Below, one piece after another: positions 26,101-41,100 of a stretch of DNA of 64,000 nt. The position numbers were made by a program, and so were the translations under genes. Numbering within the stretch: position 1 is the stretch's first letter; the number at the start of each line of letters is the position of its first letter. Under the pieces are notes generated by a model. It was not told the origin of the DNA and ran no database searches. It saw nothing but the letters and a program-made list of their open reading frames with translations. The stretch comes from Branchiostoma floridae (Eukaryota > Chordata > Leptocardii > Amphioxiformes > Branchiostomatidae). The stretch spans positions 14,428,394-14,492,393 of the forward strand of contig NC_049979.1 of NCBI RefSeq assembly GCF_000003815.2, in the 5' to 3' direction.

Positions 26101-29100
26101 GTCATTGTTAGACTAGAAGAGTACATAATATTGGTTTATATTTAACTTTTGCAGAGAATACGAGCAGAACAGGCAGAGCAGCTGAAACTCAGAGATGTGG
26201 AGGTACAGGCTGATGATGTTAAGATGACAATTAGCCATTGAAATCTGAATGTTTCTACTACATGTAGTACTCTAATTGATAATGACATAGTGAATCTGAA
26301 TGGTTTCTTCTTATTTGTTTCATATGTTAAGCTTGGTGACAAGATATCTTCCACTTTTCTATCTGTCTTGTTTTATACTCTTACATAGTCTAAAACAAAG
26401 TTTGTCTTCATGCTTCTTTGTATCTATTAGGTCCTTTCCACATGAACATGTTTCAGTTTAGAATAATACATTTTATAGGCGAGATATTTTTGTCCGTGTG
26501 AGAGGTCCGTTTTTTCTGATGTTCAATGACTTTTTCAGGTCAATGAACTGAAGGGGAGGAACATGGACCTAGACAGAGAGCTGAGAGAGACCAGACAGTT
26601 CATGGACAAGGTAAGAACATGTACTACATATTCTTCTTCTCATGTCTCACTAGCTTTCCAGTACAGAACAAAGGACATGGCTCTGGGATTGACTGTTTCA
26701 AGATTTACTCAATACAAGTAGGCTAATTAATATATGTAAAACTGCATAGTAAGGGTTTATAGCTGGTGGGGATATTAAGATTTAATTCCTTGCAAAGTCT
26801 TTTTTAACTACAACTTGTTCCCACAGTGCAGTAGACTGATCCCCTAGCTCTGTTCCCCTCAGTGCAAATGCATATAAGCACTAAATTTTGGCCAATGTGT
26901 AGTCATTCTTTTAGCACCTGCATTGTTGAATACGCTTTTGTATGCCCTCTTGCAGCTGGATAATGAACTGCAGACACAAACAGCCAGAAGTTCAGCTTTA
27001 GCAGATGACAAGAGAAAACTTGAAGAGGTTTGATGTTTGCACCTTTAAGCTAGAATTATTTGTTCAAACATATTGAATGATTCATCTTGCAATCTTATTA
27101 AAAGTTTATTACTGTTGATTTATAGAAATACATGTAGTGACTTGAATTACATTGTATGAATTTTTATGATTCCGTCTATGGGTAGGCTTTTCCCTAGGAA
27201 AGATGTGGAAAATGTAGAACTTTTTTGTTCATTGCTATAGTAATTATCAGGAAATTTTAAGCCTGACAGCCCTTCTCCCACCCTTGGTTCTGGTAGTTAG
27301 GCCATTAATAAGTCTTGTAGAAAGGAGAGCCATTAATTTGCCCATGCTGGTTGAACTTCAGGAGGTCTCGCTAATGAAGGCATCGTATCAGCGTGCGCAC
27401 GAGGAAACCATGCACTTACAGGTTGGCAAAACTTGGCACCTTGTTATGATCACAAAACTTAAAACACATCGACTATTTGAGTAGCTTTTTTAATGGTTTC
27501 AAAGAATTTGTGCCCATTTCTCCCTTCTTTCTGGACTGTTGTGTTTTGAGAAAGTGCTTTCTAAGTTGTTTTTTTTACAAACGTCTGTCAGTGTGTACAT
27601 ATACTGTGTGTGTGTGTGTGCGCGCGCGTGAGAGAGAGAGAGTATATATGTGTTTGTGTGTGTGTGCCATATATACAAAGTAAATACATACATACAATGA
27701 TACATACATATATATATATATATGTGTGTATGCAAGTGTGTCCGTATTTGTGTCTTTGCATATTTGTAATATCAGAGCTATCTGTGTCTCCTCACAGAAA
27801 GACATAAAAGACTTGAGCACCCAGAGGTTGGAGCTGTCCTCACAACTTGCTGAAGAGAGAACACAAAGAAAGGTAATTTTCTCTCTCTGGGTTTTATAAA
27901 AAATATATTTCCATACTATGTACATTTATTGATGTGTACTATCTGATTGGCCCAGAAAAAAATGGTGAAATCAGTAGGGACAATATGTTTTGGGGTGCTT
28001 TCAGTGTTTTCATTCATTTTAACAGTTAGCTTCTTATCTGGTTGGAAATTTTTTGTGATGTACTACTTTTTTTGTCCTGCTTAGGCATTACAGAAGGCAC
28101 ATGGAGAGTTGGAGGAGAGAGCACAGAGATCACAGGAGGAGGCAGGAACACTGGCCAGACAACTGGATAAGGTCTCTATTTACAACACAGTCAAGAGTTT
28201 GCTATTATTCAACTTGGGAGTAATTGCTTAGTCTTTGTGCTATACCTAAGTACAGTAGTATATTACAGTAACTATCATGTACATCTAGCATCAGTTTTTG
28301 TCTCTGACACGACATGACATGTTACAGAATTTTCCAGGAAAATGTTATAATTTTTCATTTTTGTTTTTTGCTTCCATTGTTATGGAAGTTATGATCCTAC
28401 CCTCTGTTTTTACAGATTGTCTTCAGAGTCTGATACCTGTGTAACATTGTAGTTGTAGTGATGATAAACTTTAAGTATAACATGCCAAATAAGTTGCACT
28501 GAAAAGAGCTTTTTCTCTCCCCCAGGAACAAAAGACACATGTTAAGGAAGTTTCTGACCTGCAGACCGAGCTTCAAGCAATCAAGGTAAGCTGGCAGTCC
28601 AAATCTGGCCCTTGGTTTGGGAGATATAAGATTACTTGAAGATGTGATATTTTCAATGAAGGTTAGACATCTAGGTAATAAGATATGCCAAATAGCAAGT
28701 ACTCAGGCAACTGGATATGATTTCTTTAGTTCCTTGAGTAATTGCTATTTAGCGATGTGGTATTGATATATCTAACCTTTGCTGTGGTTTTATCTGCCAT
28801 CTGTGACCTCCCTATCGATCTCATTGACACCCACCTTTTATAAGTAGCTTCTGTTCTTTGTGGCATTCTTTAGAAATCTTGCCAACTGTTGTGGACAGCC
28901 AGGCATTAACCGAGTTGTACAATGTACATTGTGTGAAGATTGCCCATGCCTCGAAGCCATAAAAAGTACTGATGCCTTTATGACATGTACGCCTCTTTTC
29001 ATTTGTACCAGCTTTATGTGGTTATGATGTATTTATTGGAACATCTGTGACATGATGTATTCAATGGAATCTGTGAAATTTCAAGTGAGTAAAACCACTT

Positions 29101-32100
29101 ACCTGACCCCTCCACAGTCCAGCACACAAGTTTCATTGATGCCGGATGGCCACAGGCAGACATTCTTTATTGAATCACTGAATATGACATTTTGAATTTT
29201 CCACACACTGATTCAATTTTTTGTTGCAATTTGAATGCCCCTGATCCCTAGTTTGGATGGCTGTCCAACTCTCACAATATCTCAGGAGAACACCCAACAG
29301 CCATGCAATAGATAAGCTTTGCTTCTGCGGATGTTCACGGTACATTAAAAAGACAATGTACCATACTCCATCTTTATATATGGGTTGTTTAATTTCTATG
29401 TTGCCCATTGCTTTTCAATGCAGACATTATTTCCTTGTTTAATGGTAATTGAGCAGGGTTTGCTGTTTTATCTTTGTGTGGATGATTGGGGATGAGTATT
29501 TTCTGCAACAGTTACAGTAATAGGAAATTCACTCGGGAATTACCTCCTAATTGCTGTCATTGATAAAATCAGTAGACTGAAAGATGAGGTAACCTTCAGT
29601 GAAGGATGCACAGCATATTCAAAGATAACCACTTCGCAGAAGCAATTAGGGGAAACAAGGGCATCTCTGCTGAATCACCACAGAATTAATTGGCAATTAG
29701 GGACAGATGTGCTGCTGGGCACGCTGCATGTGTAGTGCTGATTACTACCAGTGTTTGTCTCTACCTGGAGTCTCATTAATTATGGAGCTGGAAAATCCTT
29801 AGGTTCCTTGTGCCATGAAAAATAGCATACCACAACAGACCTTTGTCATGGTATGCATTCTGTATATATGGAAATAACAGCTCTGTAAGGTTGAATAACT
29901 ATATTTCTTCTTAACATGTCCAGCATGGACATAAATCTGCCCATCTAATATTTATCATACTTAACATTCTGTAAGAAATCTATATAAGGTTGGTACAGAG
30001 CAAACACTGTTGGTGATTTACTCATACTCTGTAACCATGCAGAAAAGTAACATGCAGAGGGAATAAACAAGTAACTCTGTTTTTATACCTTGAAGAGTCG
30101 AGAAAGTCGGAAGGAGCAGGACCTCATCAGGAGAGCCAAGAGGGAGCGGGCAGAACTGGACGCTGAGATTCAAACTCTTAAGGTTCAGACTCAAGACTTT
30201 GATATGGATTTTGTCATGTCAAATATATACAATATGCATGCATTTTGCACAGTACTACATAACCACTCATACCCTCTTGCAAACAGAATATTACACAATG
30301 TGTTATTGCAACAAGTGACACCTACATCAGCACCTCTCTGTATCTGTCAGGTTTATATTTGGTTCAATGTCATGCTAGATTTGCGGTTGTTGGCTAGAAG
30401 TCACACATACTGACATGTTTGCTTTTGCATGCACTTACGGATTCTTGTTTTGCTTTGCACCCTTGTGATTTCTCCACTGTAAGTATTTTTCTTTGTTTGA
30501 TTTCAATTTCTGCTGAAAACCAGCAAGACTGTGTCATCTTTGGAGACACTCACCCTCTTTGGGGCACATTACACAACAACTGTACAACATACATAATGCT
30601 ACACAATCTCCATTTCGACTTTCTTAAACTATTCGGTGTACCAATAGTGTTCGACCATGCCTCCTAGGTTAGGTGCATATTTAACACATATGCAATTTTT
30701 AAATTCTCTGTCTGGTCAGCTAAATCCTGGCTCCAAGGACTAGTAGAGTTGAAAAGTGATGATTCCTGTTTAGTGAGTGTTCATGTTTTTCCACTCCTCA
30801 GGTTGGTCTGGAGGAGGAGCGTGCTGCTGCCAAATTGCTGAAGAGACAGCTGGAAAATGCCCAGAAAGACTACAACACAGCAAAAGAGGAATCTGATAGG
30901 TACTCCATATCCAGTAACACTGAATTACAATACAACAATACCAGTAATCAAGTGTACATAAATAAAGGGAGCCCTTGTTTTCAGAATTTCTTTCTTTGTT
31001 TAAAGATCACAAGCTAAGAAAGGATATGATAGATATAATGATGATATTCAATGATTTATTTCAGAACATAGTAAGACACTTTTCAATCATTACTTTGTGA
31101 TGCAAGCTAAGCACATTTGGATAAACTCATTTCTCTATTGTTACACAAAGTTTTGTGACGTTTTTTAATTTGAATCTTGATAGCTTTTATCTCTATTTTC
31201 AGACTTGAAGAGCTGAGTTCCAGACTCCAGAAAAAATACCAGAGAGCCAAGGAGGACATTCAGGAAAAGGTACTAATGTATATGGATACTAAAGATACTT
31301 ACTGTAATGCTGTGAACAGTAGGAAATACCCAAATGATATTCCTTTGTTGTTGTTTTTATGCTTGACCAAAACCCATCCCTGCTGTGCATTGTGTGTGCT
31401 GTACTGCTGTACAGTGGACAGTGACTGGAGAGGAACTATATGTCATTGTAAAGCAAATGACCAATTAACATTAACAAACATCTTACATTGCCTTGGTGTA
31501 TAAGGAGCACCTGGTTGCTGAGGAGGGAGATGCAGTAAAACAGCTGGAGGACCGGCTGTCGTCTGTCCGAGACAAACTGACTTCTCAAGAGGAGGGGCAG
31601 GAGGTCAGCACACTAGCTTTGTCCAATCATCGATTTAGTCTTTGCTCAGTACATACACTTATAGAGTGATGCGGTTGTCGCGCTGTAAGGCCACTTCTGT
31701 GTGATGTTATGGGCATATTTGGTTTTGCCTCCTTTTTTTCAAGAAATGTTTTTTTAACAATGTAAACAACAATGTAAAACAACTGTTAAAATCAGTTATC
31801 AATTTAGAAGTTGCAGTGAGTCATTTTTATTTATGTACATACATGTAAGCACTTCTAAAAATGCCATACTACGAGGGTGAGTCAGGAAAGTAATGCAAGT
31901 GGTTTCATAACAGACTCGTTTTTTAATCAATTGAGTTGAAATTTGGCACAAAAATAGAGGCATATGTCCTCTTGAGATTGACTTTTTTAAATTTGGTCTT
32001 TATCATTTTATGAGCAACTGAGTTGATTTCAAGATGAACATATCCTTGGTAGCTTGTCAGACTATGAATTCCTCTAAATCTGACCCACTGAAAATCACTG

Positions 32101-35100
32101 TAGGAGGTTAAAATTACACATATATGATATCAAATGTCTCTATATGATGCATGCCGATTTTCATTTCTGAACTCTCAATGGTTCCTCATTTACAGCTGCT
32201 AGGATGGAGTAAGTTGTGATATAGAGCTGTTGGATTGATACACGAAATCGTGAGTTGTTGGTTAAAAGACTACTTTTCCATTAACCAAAAGAAACGAAAC
32301 TTTACACAGTTATTAACTGTTTAAAGGCCAAAAAGTGTGCTAAGTTTTATTCCTCTTTGTTAATGGGGAAAGAAGGCTATAGAAACTTTTAATCATAACA
32401 CCACAAATCTCATGACCCAGACGACCGCGTATACCTCACTCTACTCCAGCAACGAAAAAAGAAAAAAACTGATCGGATTTCAGAGTTGAAAATAAGCACG
32501 TGGCTTATAGAGAAATGCAGCTTATTACATGTGCAGGCTCAGTCTCCTACAATAGCAAAAATTGGTTTAGGGAAATCGTTAATTGTACGTTAATTGGACC
32601 TCACTTTTCTTCTGACGGGATTACTAGGGTATGGTCATCTTGAAAGCTGGTCAGTCACTCATAAAATAATGAACAACAAATTTAGATATTTTAATCTCAA
32701 GAGGACATATGCCTCTACCTTTGTGCCAAATTTGAACTCATTTGATCAAAAAACGAGTTTGTTATGAAACCACTTGCATTACTTTCTGACTCACCGTCGT
32801 AGAATGCAACAAAACAAGCCTTCCTTGTGTCTCCTGCTGATTAAAGCTGGTTCACTTGTAACAACCGTTTTCTGTACTTTCATCCTGCAGATATTGCTGC
32901 GCCAAGTTGGTCGAGAGATCGACACACTAGTAGACATTGCAACAGCTGACTCAGAGGTCAAATTTCAGGTTCGTTCACCTACTTGTAGTAATGAATGGTG
33001 TGTTGAGTTTGGATTCTGGAAGAAGTATCACAAATATAGAATAGTTTGCAAACTTTTTTAAGTTACCCATGAGTTGTATAAAACATAACACAATATAGAG
33101 GACAGCATGCTCTTGCAAATAAATGGCCTGCAGAAGTTAGCTACAAATCATGTATTAATCCAATAGTGGGTTTCCAACTCAGTGTCTTTGTAATTTGGAA
33201 ATGTTACCAAAAAGCATCTAAAATAGTTAACAGTTGTATCTGCCTTGAGTAAACTGCTTTAATAAAAGTTTGAAGTTCTAAGACTTGAGAGAACAAGTGA
33301 TATTACATTACAACTCTCTTTATTTTGACAGGCTCTGTCCTCATCCAAGGGGCTTCACAGTGATCCACAGAGGTGGCTGGCAGACATCACTGTAAGTACT
33401 TAGTACAAAATGTTGTGTTCCATATATCTTAATTTCAGCCTTATGATTTTATTTGCAGGCCTCTGCAGGGCTCTAGCCAGCTCGAATTTTTTTTCCGTCA
33501 GCCAATTCCCATTGTTGCGAAAACACTATTCCAGGAGTTAGAGAGACTGAACTGAGATCTTGAAAAACGGGTTTTTAATGGATTGTAGTATGCGAAAGGG
33601 AACCGACACACATTGTCAACAATCATAACAATAGCAAAACAAACAGTGTATGGCTTTTACGGCCGTGGACGGCATCCCCAAGCCGCCTGTAGCTTTCACC
33701 AAGGATTTTTGTCCGTCAAGGTTGACGGATTGGTTTTAAAAGTTTTCTGTCACACGTAGCAAATTTCCGTCAATTGACGGAAAAACGGACGCTGGCTAGA
33801 GCCCGGGGCCTCTGTCTTCTTCTCATCATCTGTACTGTTCTTCCCGTCCACAGAGCAAGCTGCAGTGGCTGAAGGAGGAGGTGCGACTGCGGGAGGACAG
33901 GGAGAGACGGCTGCGAGGTGAGATCCAGAAAAACAACGACAAGGTCAAGGAGGTCATCCGGTCCACGGAGGTCGACAGGGACTACTACACCACGGAGATC
34001 ACCAAACAGAGCAAGCTGCTTGACCAGATGACCAATGAAAGACAAGGTAATGGGAATGAAAATGTTTCGTAGTTCAGCTTAGCTTATTGCTAGCATAACA
34101 GTCCTGATGGGAAGGACACACAGGCCCATGCTCAATGTAAAAGAGAAATTCAATGAATTCAATAGTAGCATGTAAGTTGGATAGTTGGAAATCAAACCCT
34201 ATTATGACTTGTTCTGTTTTGATGATTTGCCACTGTACCTTATGAAGATATGACTGAGCTCATGTTTTGCCACAATCTTGTTTTGCAGATCTTCTTGATA
34301 GGACACAAGAAAAAAATGATATTGTCAGACACCTTGAGGTAAGGAATGTTATCAGTCATTGTACTAGATAAATTATGATTGGATCATTGTACCCCATAAT
34401 TCCTTTACCATTATACATACATTTACAGATATGCATGTCAGACTTATGTACCAACCTGCATATATACTGTTTTCTAGGGACGAGTGTCTGAACTGACCCA
34501 CCGGTTAGAAGAGGTGAGACCAATTTATGCCTTGTTTTAGAATGAAAGTGCCTCAATGATCTTCAGAAATGATTTGATAATTGCTCTTTTCTGTGTGTCA
34601 TTTAAGTATACCAGGGATATTGAAAGCTTTAGAGACTTTGTTTAAGAAATTTATTGAAATGGCAATATTCTATCTATTGGTACATGTCAGCTACATTTGT
34701 TCCTGTTGGCTACTTCTGCCTACCAGTAATTCTGGCAGAAGAACCTCAATAGTAATTACAAGTCTAGTTAATGTGTTGGGCTATTATATGATTATGAGCG
34801 GCCTTGTGTTTTACATCTACAAAATAGAAGCTCTGCTTAGCTTACCCTGTTGTTGCACATGTTTTGCACATCACTGCACTGTCTTGCTGTTGTACACATC
34901 TCATAGTTCATTAGCTAGTTAGTTTCTGAGTTGTTTGGAGGTTTGTACTAACCCCCCTGTCCTCCTGCTTGTTCACTGCTTTCCTCACGTGCTGCCGTGT
35001 GTTGGTAGACTTTGAGACAAACGCCAGGGCCCCCTGACAGGCCCATGGCTGCCCAGCTGGAGGACCTGCAGGTTTGTGTAGTGCCCGTGTTTCATGCATG

Positions 35101-38100
35101 CTGTGCATGTGCCCTCAGTGGTGTGATTTAGTGATAAAATTATTACACCTTAGGCCATACTAGTGTCTTCCTCATGGTTACAGTAGCTTATGCAAAGAAG
35201 AAATTTTTTTTATTTTTTCCTGCTCTGTCAAAGCTTTGACAAAGTTTCAGATATTTCTTCTTTGCACTCTAATTGCAGAATAGGTCACTATCGCAATGGT
35301 CCTACATGTTAAGGTATTACATGTATCTTACTTTTTTGTGGATTTGATACACATACAAAATCTGCAGAAAACATTTCTGATGCTATTCCATTTTCCCAAC
35401 TTAATAAATGAGTTGAAATGACACTGGTATGGCACAAGATTAAAACCTTATTGCATGAGGTATGAGTTTAACCCAGGTTGAAGTTTTGTGACGTGGATGC
35501 CGTGAAGAGAGATTTTCCTGTATCCGGATCTGCATGCTCCCTGTCCTGTCTTACTTTGTAGTTTGTGGTGGTGGGATAAATCTGATGTAAGGAGCTCTCT
35601 CTCTAATGAGTCTCGTTTTGCAGGAATCACAAAAACAAAGAGACAGAATCCAAGAAAGATATGCCATGTAAGTATGAAAATCTTAAGCCTTCTAGGCAGC
35701 ATATTCGTATTTACCATGATTACAGGTATCCTCTTACATTAACAGGGCATCAATGTTAAGCTTTTGAACTCTATAGCAAGTCATAAACATGTAAACCTGG
35801 CTTTGTTGTTTTTGTAGGTACAAGGAAAAACTTGGGTCCCTCCAGTCTGAACTGAAGGGTGCCAGAAAGGCTGCTTTTGAGCACAAGGTGGGTGTTATAG
35901 TCCATGGGCCAGGACGATTTTTTGTACCACCGAGAGGGACCAGAGCTACTATGGATTTTTTGAATCTGCAATAACTAAAGTTTATTCTTATGTATAATAA
36001 CAAGCTTTTATGTACAGCTTTCTTATTGTAATCACGTGACCAAATGACGTCATCAGAATGAACATCGGTTTTGGGGGCGAAATACAAAAGACCAGGACAA
36101 ATTATCAAACATCAACAATTTTCTGTGAAAATACATTCATAGATAAAAGAAGCCTTGGGAATCACAAAATAATCAATATTTTGGCGATACTCAGTGTCGT
36201 TAGGAAGTTATGAGTCTTGAAACTACGATTTTTGGGGTAATTTCTGTGTAGAAAATGCATTGTTTACTTTCCAACATCAGGCATTTATCCGGGCTACCTA
36301 TGGGGTCTCTTATAATTAGTTTTGTTAATTGATCACATCGATCTTTTTCAAGATTGTGATGCCTTTATCTAATCATACAAAAAAGGTGAGTTTGGGGTCA
36401 AGTGGTGGCCACTGGTTGCCATGACAACGGCCGTTTTGACCTATGAACAAGGCTTACATGTAATCTCGCCCATCATACACTATCTGTGGCCTACAGAAAC
36501 AGTCAGAAACTAACAGATATCTGATAGGTAATTATGTAATTTCATCATTTTCATAACTGGACAAAGTTATGACATATGGTCACAGGAATTCATTCGTGCT
36601 TTTTGCATACATCACTTCAAAATGGTTAATTTGGGGATTTTATGGTAATTTTTAGAAAAAAATGTACATTTTTTGGCTCCTGTGCCCTGGTAATTAAACC
36701 AAATGACCTGAAATTTGGTGTCGGGATGCCTTTTACATATACAAACAGGACTTTATTAATGCCATTTGCAGACACTACGTTCTTATGGTTACATTTTTTG
36801 CGATTTTTGGCCATTTTTAGACCAAAAATGAACATTTTTTGCTCCTGTACCTTGGTATTTAAACCAAATGACCTGAAATTCGGCAACCGCGGGTAACATA
36901 CTCTGTGATGCAATTACTCTGGGAAGGTAACCTCCGACGACAGGGTATTGTTGTTGGTGGCCGTGATGAGTGTTCGTGTCTGTATTCGTATTCTTATGTA
37001 GTTTGGCATGTCGTCTTCAATTAGTTGCGCGATGATGCACGTTGTTTTTTTCGCGGTAGCTGTTGTTGTAATCAATGTAATAATTTCAGAAATCACCCCC
37101 ACGCCCTTCCTTATATTGGTTCAGCTCTAAGTTATCTCTGCGCGTTAGGCCTTGCCGTAATTGGATATTGCCAAGCAGATGTTGCGTAATGCAGATATGG
37201 GGTTATGTGTTCTCTAATGTAGAGAATAGCTGTCGCGGAAGAGGAATCCCTATTCAACAGACGTTAGATTCTGGCTTTTTTTTATTCTGTTTTCTTTAAC
37301 CAGGGTGGCTCAACTCAGTGCTTTACACACTGCTTTACAGTGAGGCCCTGTATTACACATAGTACATGACATATCAACAATACATAACATACAAACAATA
37401 TACAGTCAAACCTGCCCAAGACGACCACCCGGGGGACCGGAACAAAGCGGTCGATTTGGACAGGTGGTCGCTGAGAAGAGTATCGACTCAAAACATGCCC
37501 GATGCATAGTATAAATGGTTTCCGTTGTGTTTAATGGAAAATAGCAAGCAAACGCACGCAAAGAACAACACGCACGCAAAAACGTAAGTAATAATCATCA
37601 GTGAGCCTGGTGAATTTTAATACAGTAAATGAACAGAAATTGGACAAATTGGATCAGGACGTTCCTACCTGCGCCAGAGAAACTCTACTCAAGTCAAGGA
37701 GGTTAAAAAGACAGTCTACTCGATCTACTCTAGTCTAAAAAAAATATATAACGTTACTTTCTATAAATTGGATTTCTACCATACAATAAAGTACGTGCTA
37801 TACATGTTGCATTTCTGCGTCTACGATCGTTAGATGGACCAGTGTTATACGTATTTAGTTGGCTATACAATTTCTTTCTGGAGGACAGCAAGTCGGCAAC
37901 GTTATTCATAACAAGAAGAGAACTGCTCAATATTTGTATACTAACGTTTTAGACAGTAACGGACCTTTGATGTTGTCAGTTACCAAATAAGCCTTTATGC
38001 GTCGCTGTGTTCTTGATCGCCGTATCTGAAATAACTACGGTGTACCTTTCGAATTCGATGCCTGCGGAGATGCCCGGTACGTCCCGATAGTGTACTTACC

Positions 38101-41100
38101 CACGGGTGAATGTACAGTACAGTTGGACCATTGGTTTGACAAAAGCACTCACACAGATCTTTCTTAAAAAGGATTGAGCTACACAGATCTTTCTTAAAAA
38201 GGAATGAGGCCTAGGCTATATACGTTTCAGCATTCGTTCACTTTATAATGATAAAGATTTAAAGAAAATTCTGTAACAACTAAATTCGGATTTTCTTACA
38301 ACGAAATTTCCTCCCATATTACAGTAGACTGCCCCATTGACCCACGCATTGATTGCCTCCATCTCTATTCTAAAGATAGCATCGTAATGGTAGTCAAAAT
38401 CCGACGCAAACTGGCCGATTTCGGCACAAAATCGTGATAGTTATCATCAAAAATCGATGAAAACTTCAAGGTTGAAATTGACGCGGTCGTTATGGGTCCC
38501 AATTTTGGCCGGTCGCGGTCGCGTTGGCCAGGTGGTCGTTGAGAAAAGGTCGCTTAATGATTACGTCAATGGGGAAAAAATCGGGACCGAGAAAAAGCGG
38601 TCGAAATTGCCAGGTGGTCGCTGAGAAGAGGTGGTCGCTCGGGCAGGTTTGACTGTATACAAAGACCGTTTTCCAGAATCATACTTCAGTCCGGTCATGA
38701 GGTCAGAGGTCAGCTCTGAGTTTCAACATATGCTTGAATGTTGCAATGTTGGGAGCCGTTTTTAAAGTCATTGGAAGGTGATTCCACTGACAAACGCCCC
38801 TGTATCTAAACTTACGTCTTCCACATTCCAAGTAAACTTGAGGCAGCTGTACTGATTGCATGTTGCAATATGTCGGGCATGTCATTAATGTATAGGATGA
38901 ACAACAAAGGCCCTAGTACGGAACCTTGGGGAACCCCAACAGAATTCCCATGAAATCACTTGCCACCCCAACAGTGGTTTGCTTTCTGTCATCTAGATAT
39001 GACCAGTTCAGTATCTTGGAAACCATTCAGTGTTAACTTGTCAAGAAGAATAGTGTGACATACGGTGTCGAAGGCTTTCTTTAAATCAAGAAAGACGGCA
39101 CCAGTAAAAAGTCCCTTCTCCATGTTGTCGAGAATAGTATCAGTGACATGTATCAATGTTGTTGTAGTAGAATGAGCTGGTCTGAAACCTGACTGAAATT
39201 TGTTAAGTATGTTATGGCTTCCTAGCACATTGCATTGGTAAGTGACACAGGTACGTACTTTGTCCTGGCAAGCTATCAGCAATTTTAGGGTCTCGTTTTC
39301 TTTCTGATGCAACAGGAACCATAAATACGTCACAGAGTAAGTTACCTATGGTCACTTGTTATGGTTTTGTTATGTCGGTTTTGTTGTTTTCTGTGGTGTG
39401 TGATATGGTTGATTATGGTTTGACCAGTTATTTCTTATACCAAATTGAGCTTGTTACCAAACCTGGCCTGTTTTTGTGTATACGCTATGGTGTTCAGCAC
39501 TATAGGGTCATGTTTGCTTGGCTGTGTGTTGTCTGTGATGACCAACAGGGCTCGGTAGTTCGTCTGTGTCTCTCGCATTAGTTAAATGCTAGCCGCATAG
39601 CCGCATGTTATAAATTTTGCACAACTTAAGTGATGACGATATTTTGTAACATTAGCAAAGACGCGTAGGTGAAAGTGTACTCCTAATTCATAAAATTAAA
39701 ACACTGCACATCATACTTGCCATTGTGTGTGATTACTGCACGTGTCAGCTCGAAAGCGTCGATCAATCTGAAAAAAGTCTTCATCCAGTGACGTACGCGA
39801 ACCAACAAAATGGAACTTCAGAAAGACTATTGTCTATCTCAGCACATCGTTCACAGACTATGAGTATTGTTATTAGCAGCAGTAAGTTTACGTCCTCCAC
39901 GAATCACACATCGTTGGCGCCCATCTCCATTCCCAATCACTTAGGCCACACAACAGTGCAAATTGCTACAGTGGGGGCACATCTGCTATTAGTAGTGGTT
40001 GTTTGTGTGTGTTAAAACTGACATACTAGAGAGGCTCCTGAATGCTAATCTCTATAGCTAAGCAGAGAAGGTTTGTCCCATTTTTAAAAGGTCAGACACG
40101 GTCAACCAAATCAATGTATCAACTTTACTTTAGTTTTATGACAGTTATGTGTGGTTTTCACACAGCTACACAAAAAGCAACCTCCGTAGTAAAACATCAC
40201 TTTTAAACTGATTTATTATGCACCCCAATTAGACAACGATTCATATTGCTCTCTCCAGCAACATTACACCACCCACCAGGTGCATTACCTCCAATGTGCA
40301 GAGGGAGCATGGGAGGTAATGCGCCTTAGACATGTTCAAAATTTCAAGAGATTAAAATTCTGCTTTTATTGGTTCAAGTACCCCCCTAGTACATCATCTT
40401 AAATTCAATGTTTTATCCTCACCTTTTGGTCTGTACAGGTAAGGAAAATACAAAACATGTTCATATTTCCATCAGATTTACTGACCGACCCCAACCTTCC
40501 GATCTTAGCATAGTTTTGCCTGGTTTTCTCGTGCAATTACATTTTTGAAGGTGCCAAAAGTCAACAAGACTCGCGTTTCTATCAGGATGACATGAGCAAA
40601 TTTTATGTGCCAGAAAAGAAAAGTACAAAAACTTGTATTCATCCTAGAATAGCCTTTTTCTTGAACTTTGTTATGGTCTTGTAAATTTTCAATATGCATC
40701 CTGCATCCACGTGTGCAGTGTGCCGGTATTAAACGGTGCCACATTTGTGTCCTGGTAACCCCCATGCAGAGCCTTTTCATTATGTACGGCATACTAGCTA
40801 TAGATATTCACTGTGATTTAGTAAGGTATCTACTAAATTTGAGGAAAAGTAAAAATAAAAATGTACAAAATCAAGGTAATTCCTTTTCAGGTATCCTCAT
40901 ATCCCCCATGTAGAGCCCCAATGAACACTTCCAATCAATTATGATATTTTTCACAGTTATGCGTGATTTACAAGATGACAGGAGCAAAATTACTTGTCAG
41001 AGAATTTGATTCTGTGCTGTTCTTTGCTTGAAACATGACCGAGTATCCCCATAGCAACAGCCTTAGCAACAGTTTTGCTAATGATTCTGAAGGAAACAAC

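Noticed and set aside
27499..27925. Overlapping ORFs around the compound microsatellite
   Set aside because: Same artefact. The true coding part is CEP128 exon 22 at 27798-27872 on the plus strand.
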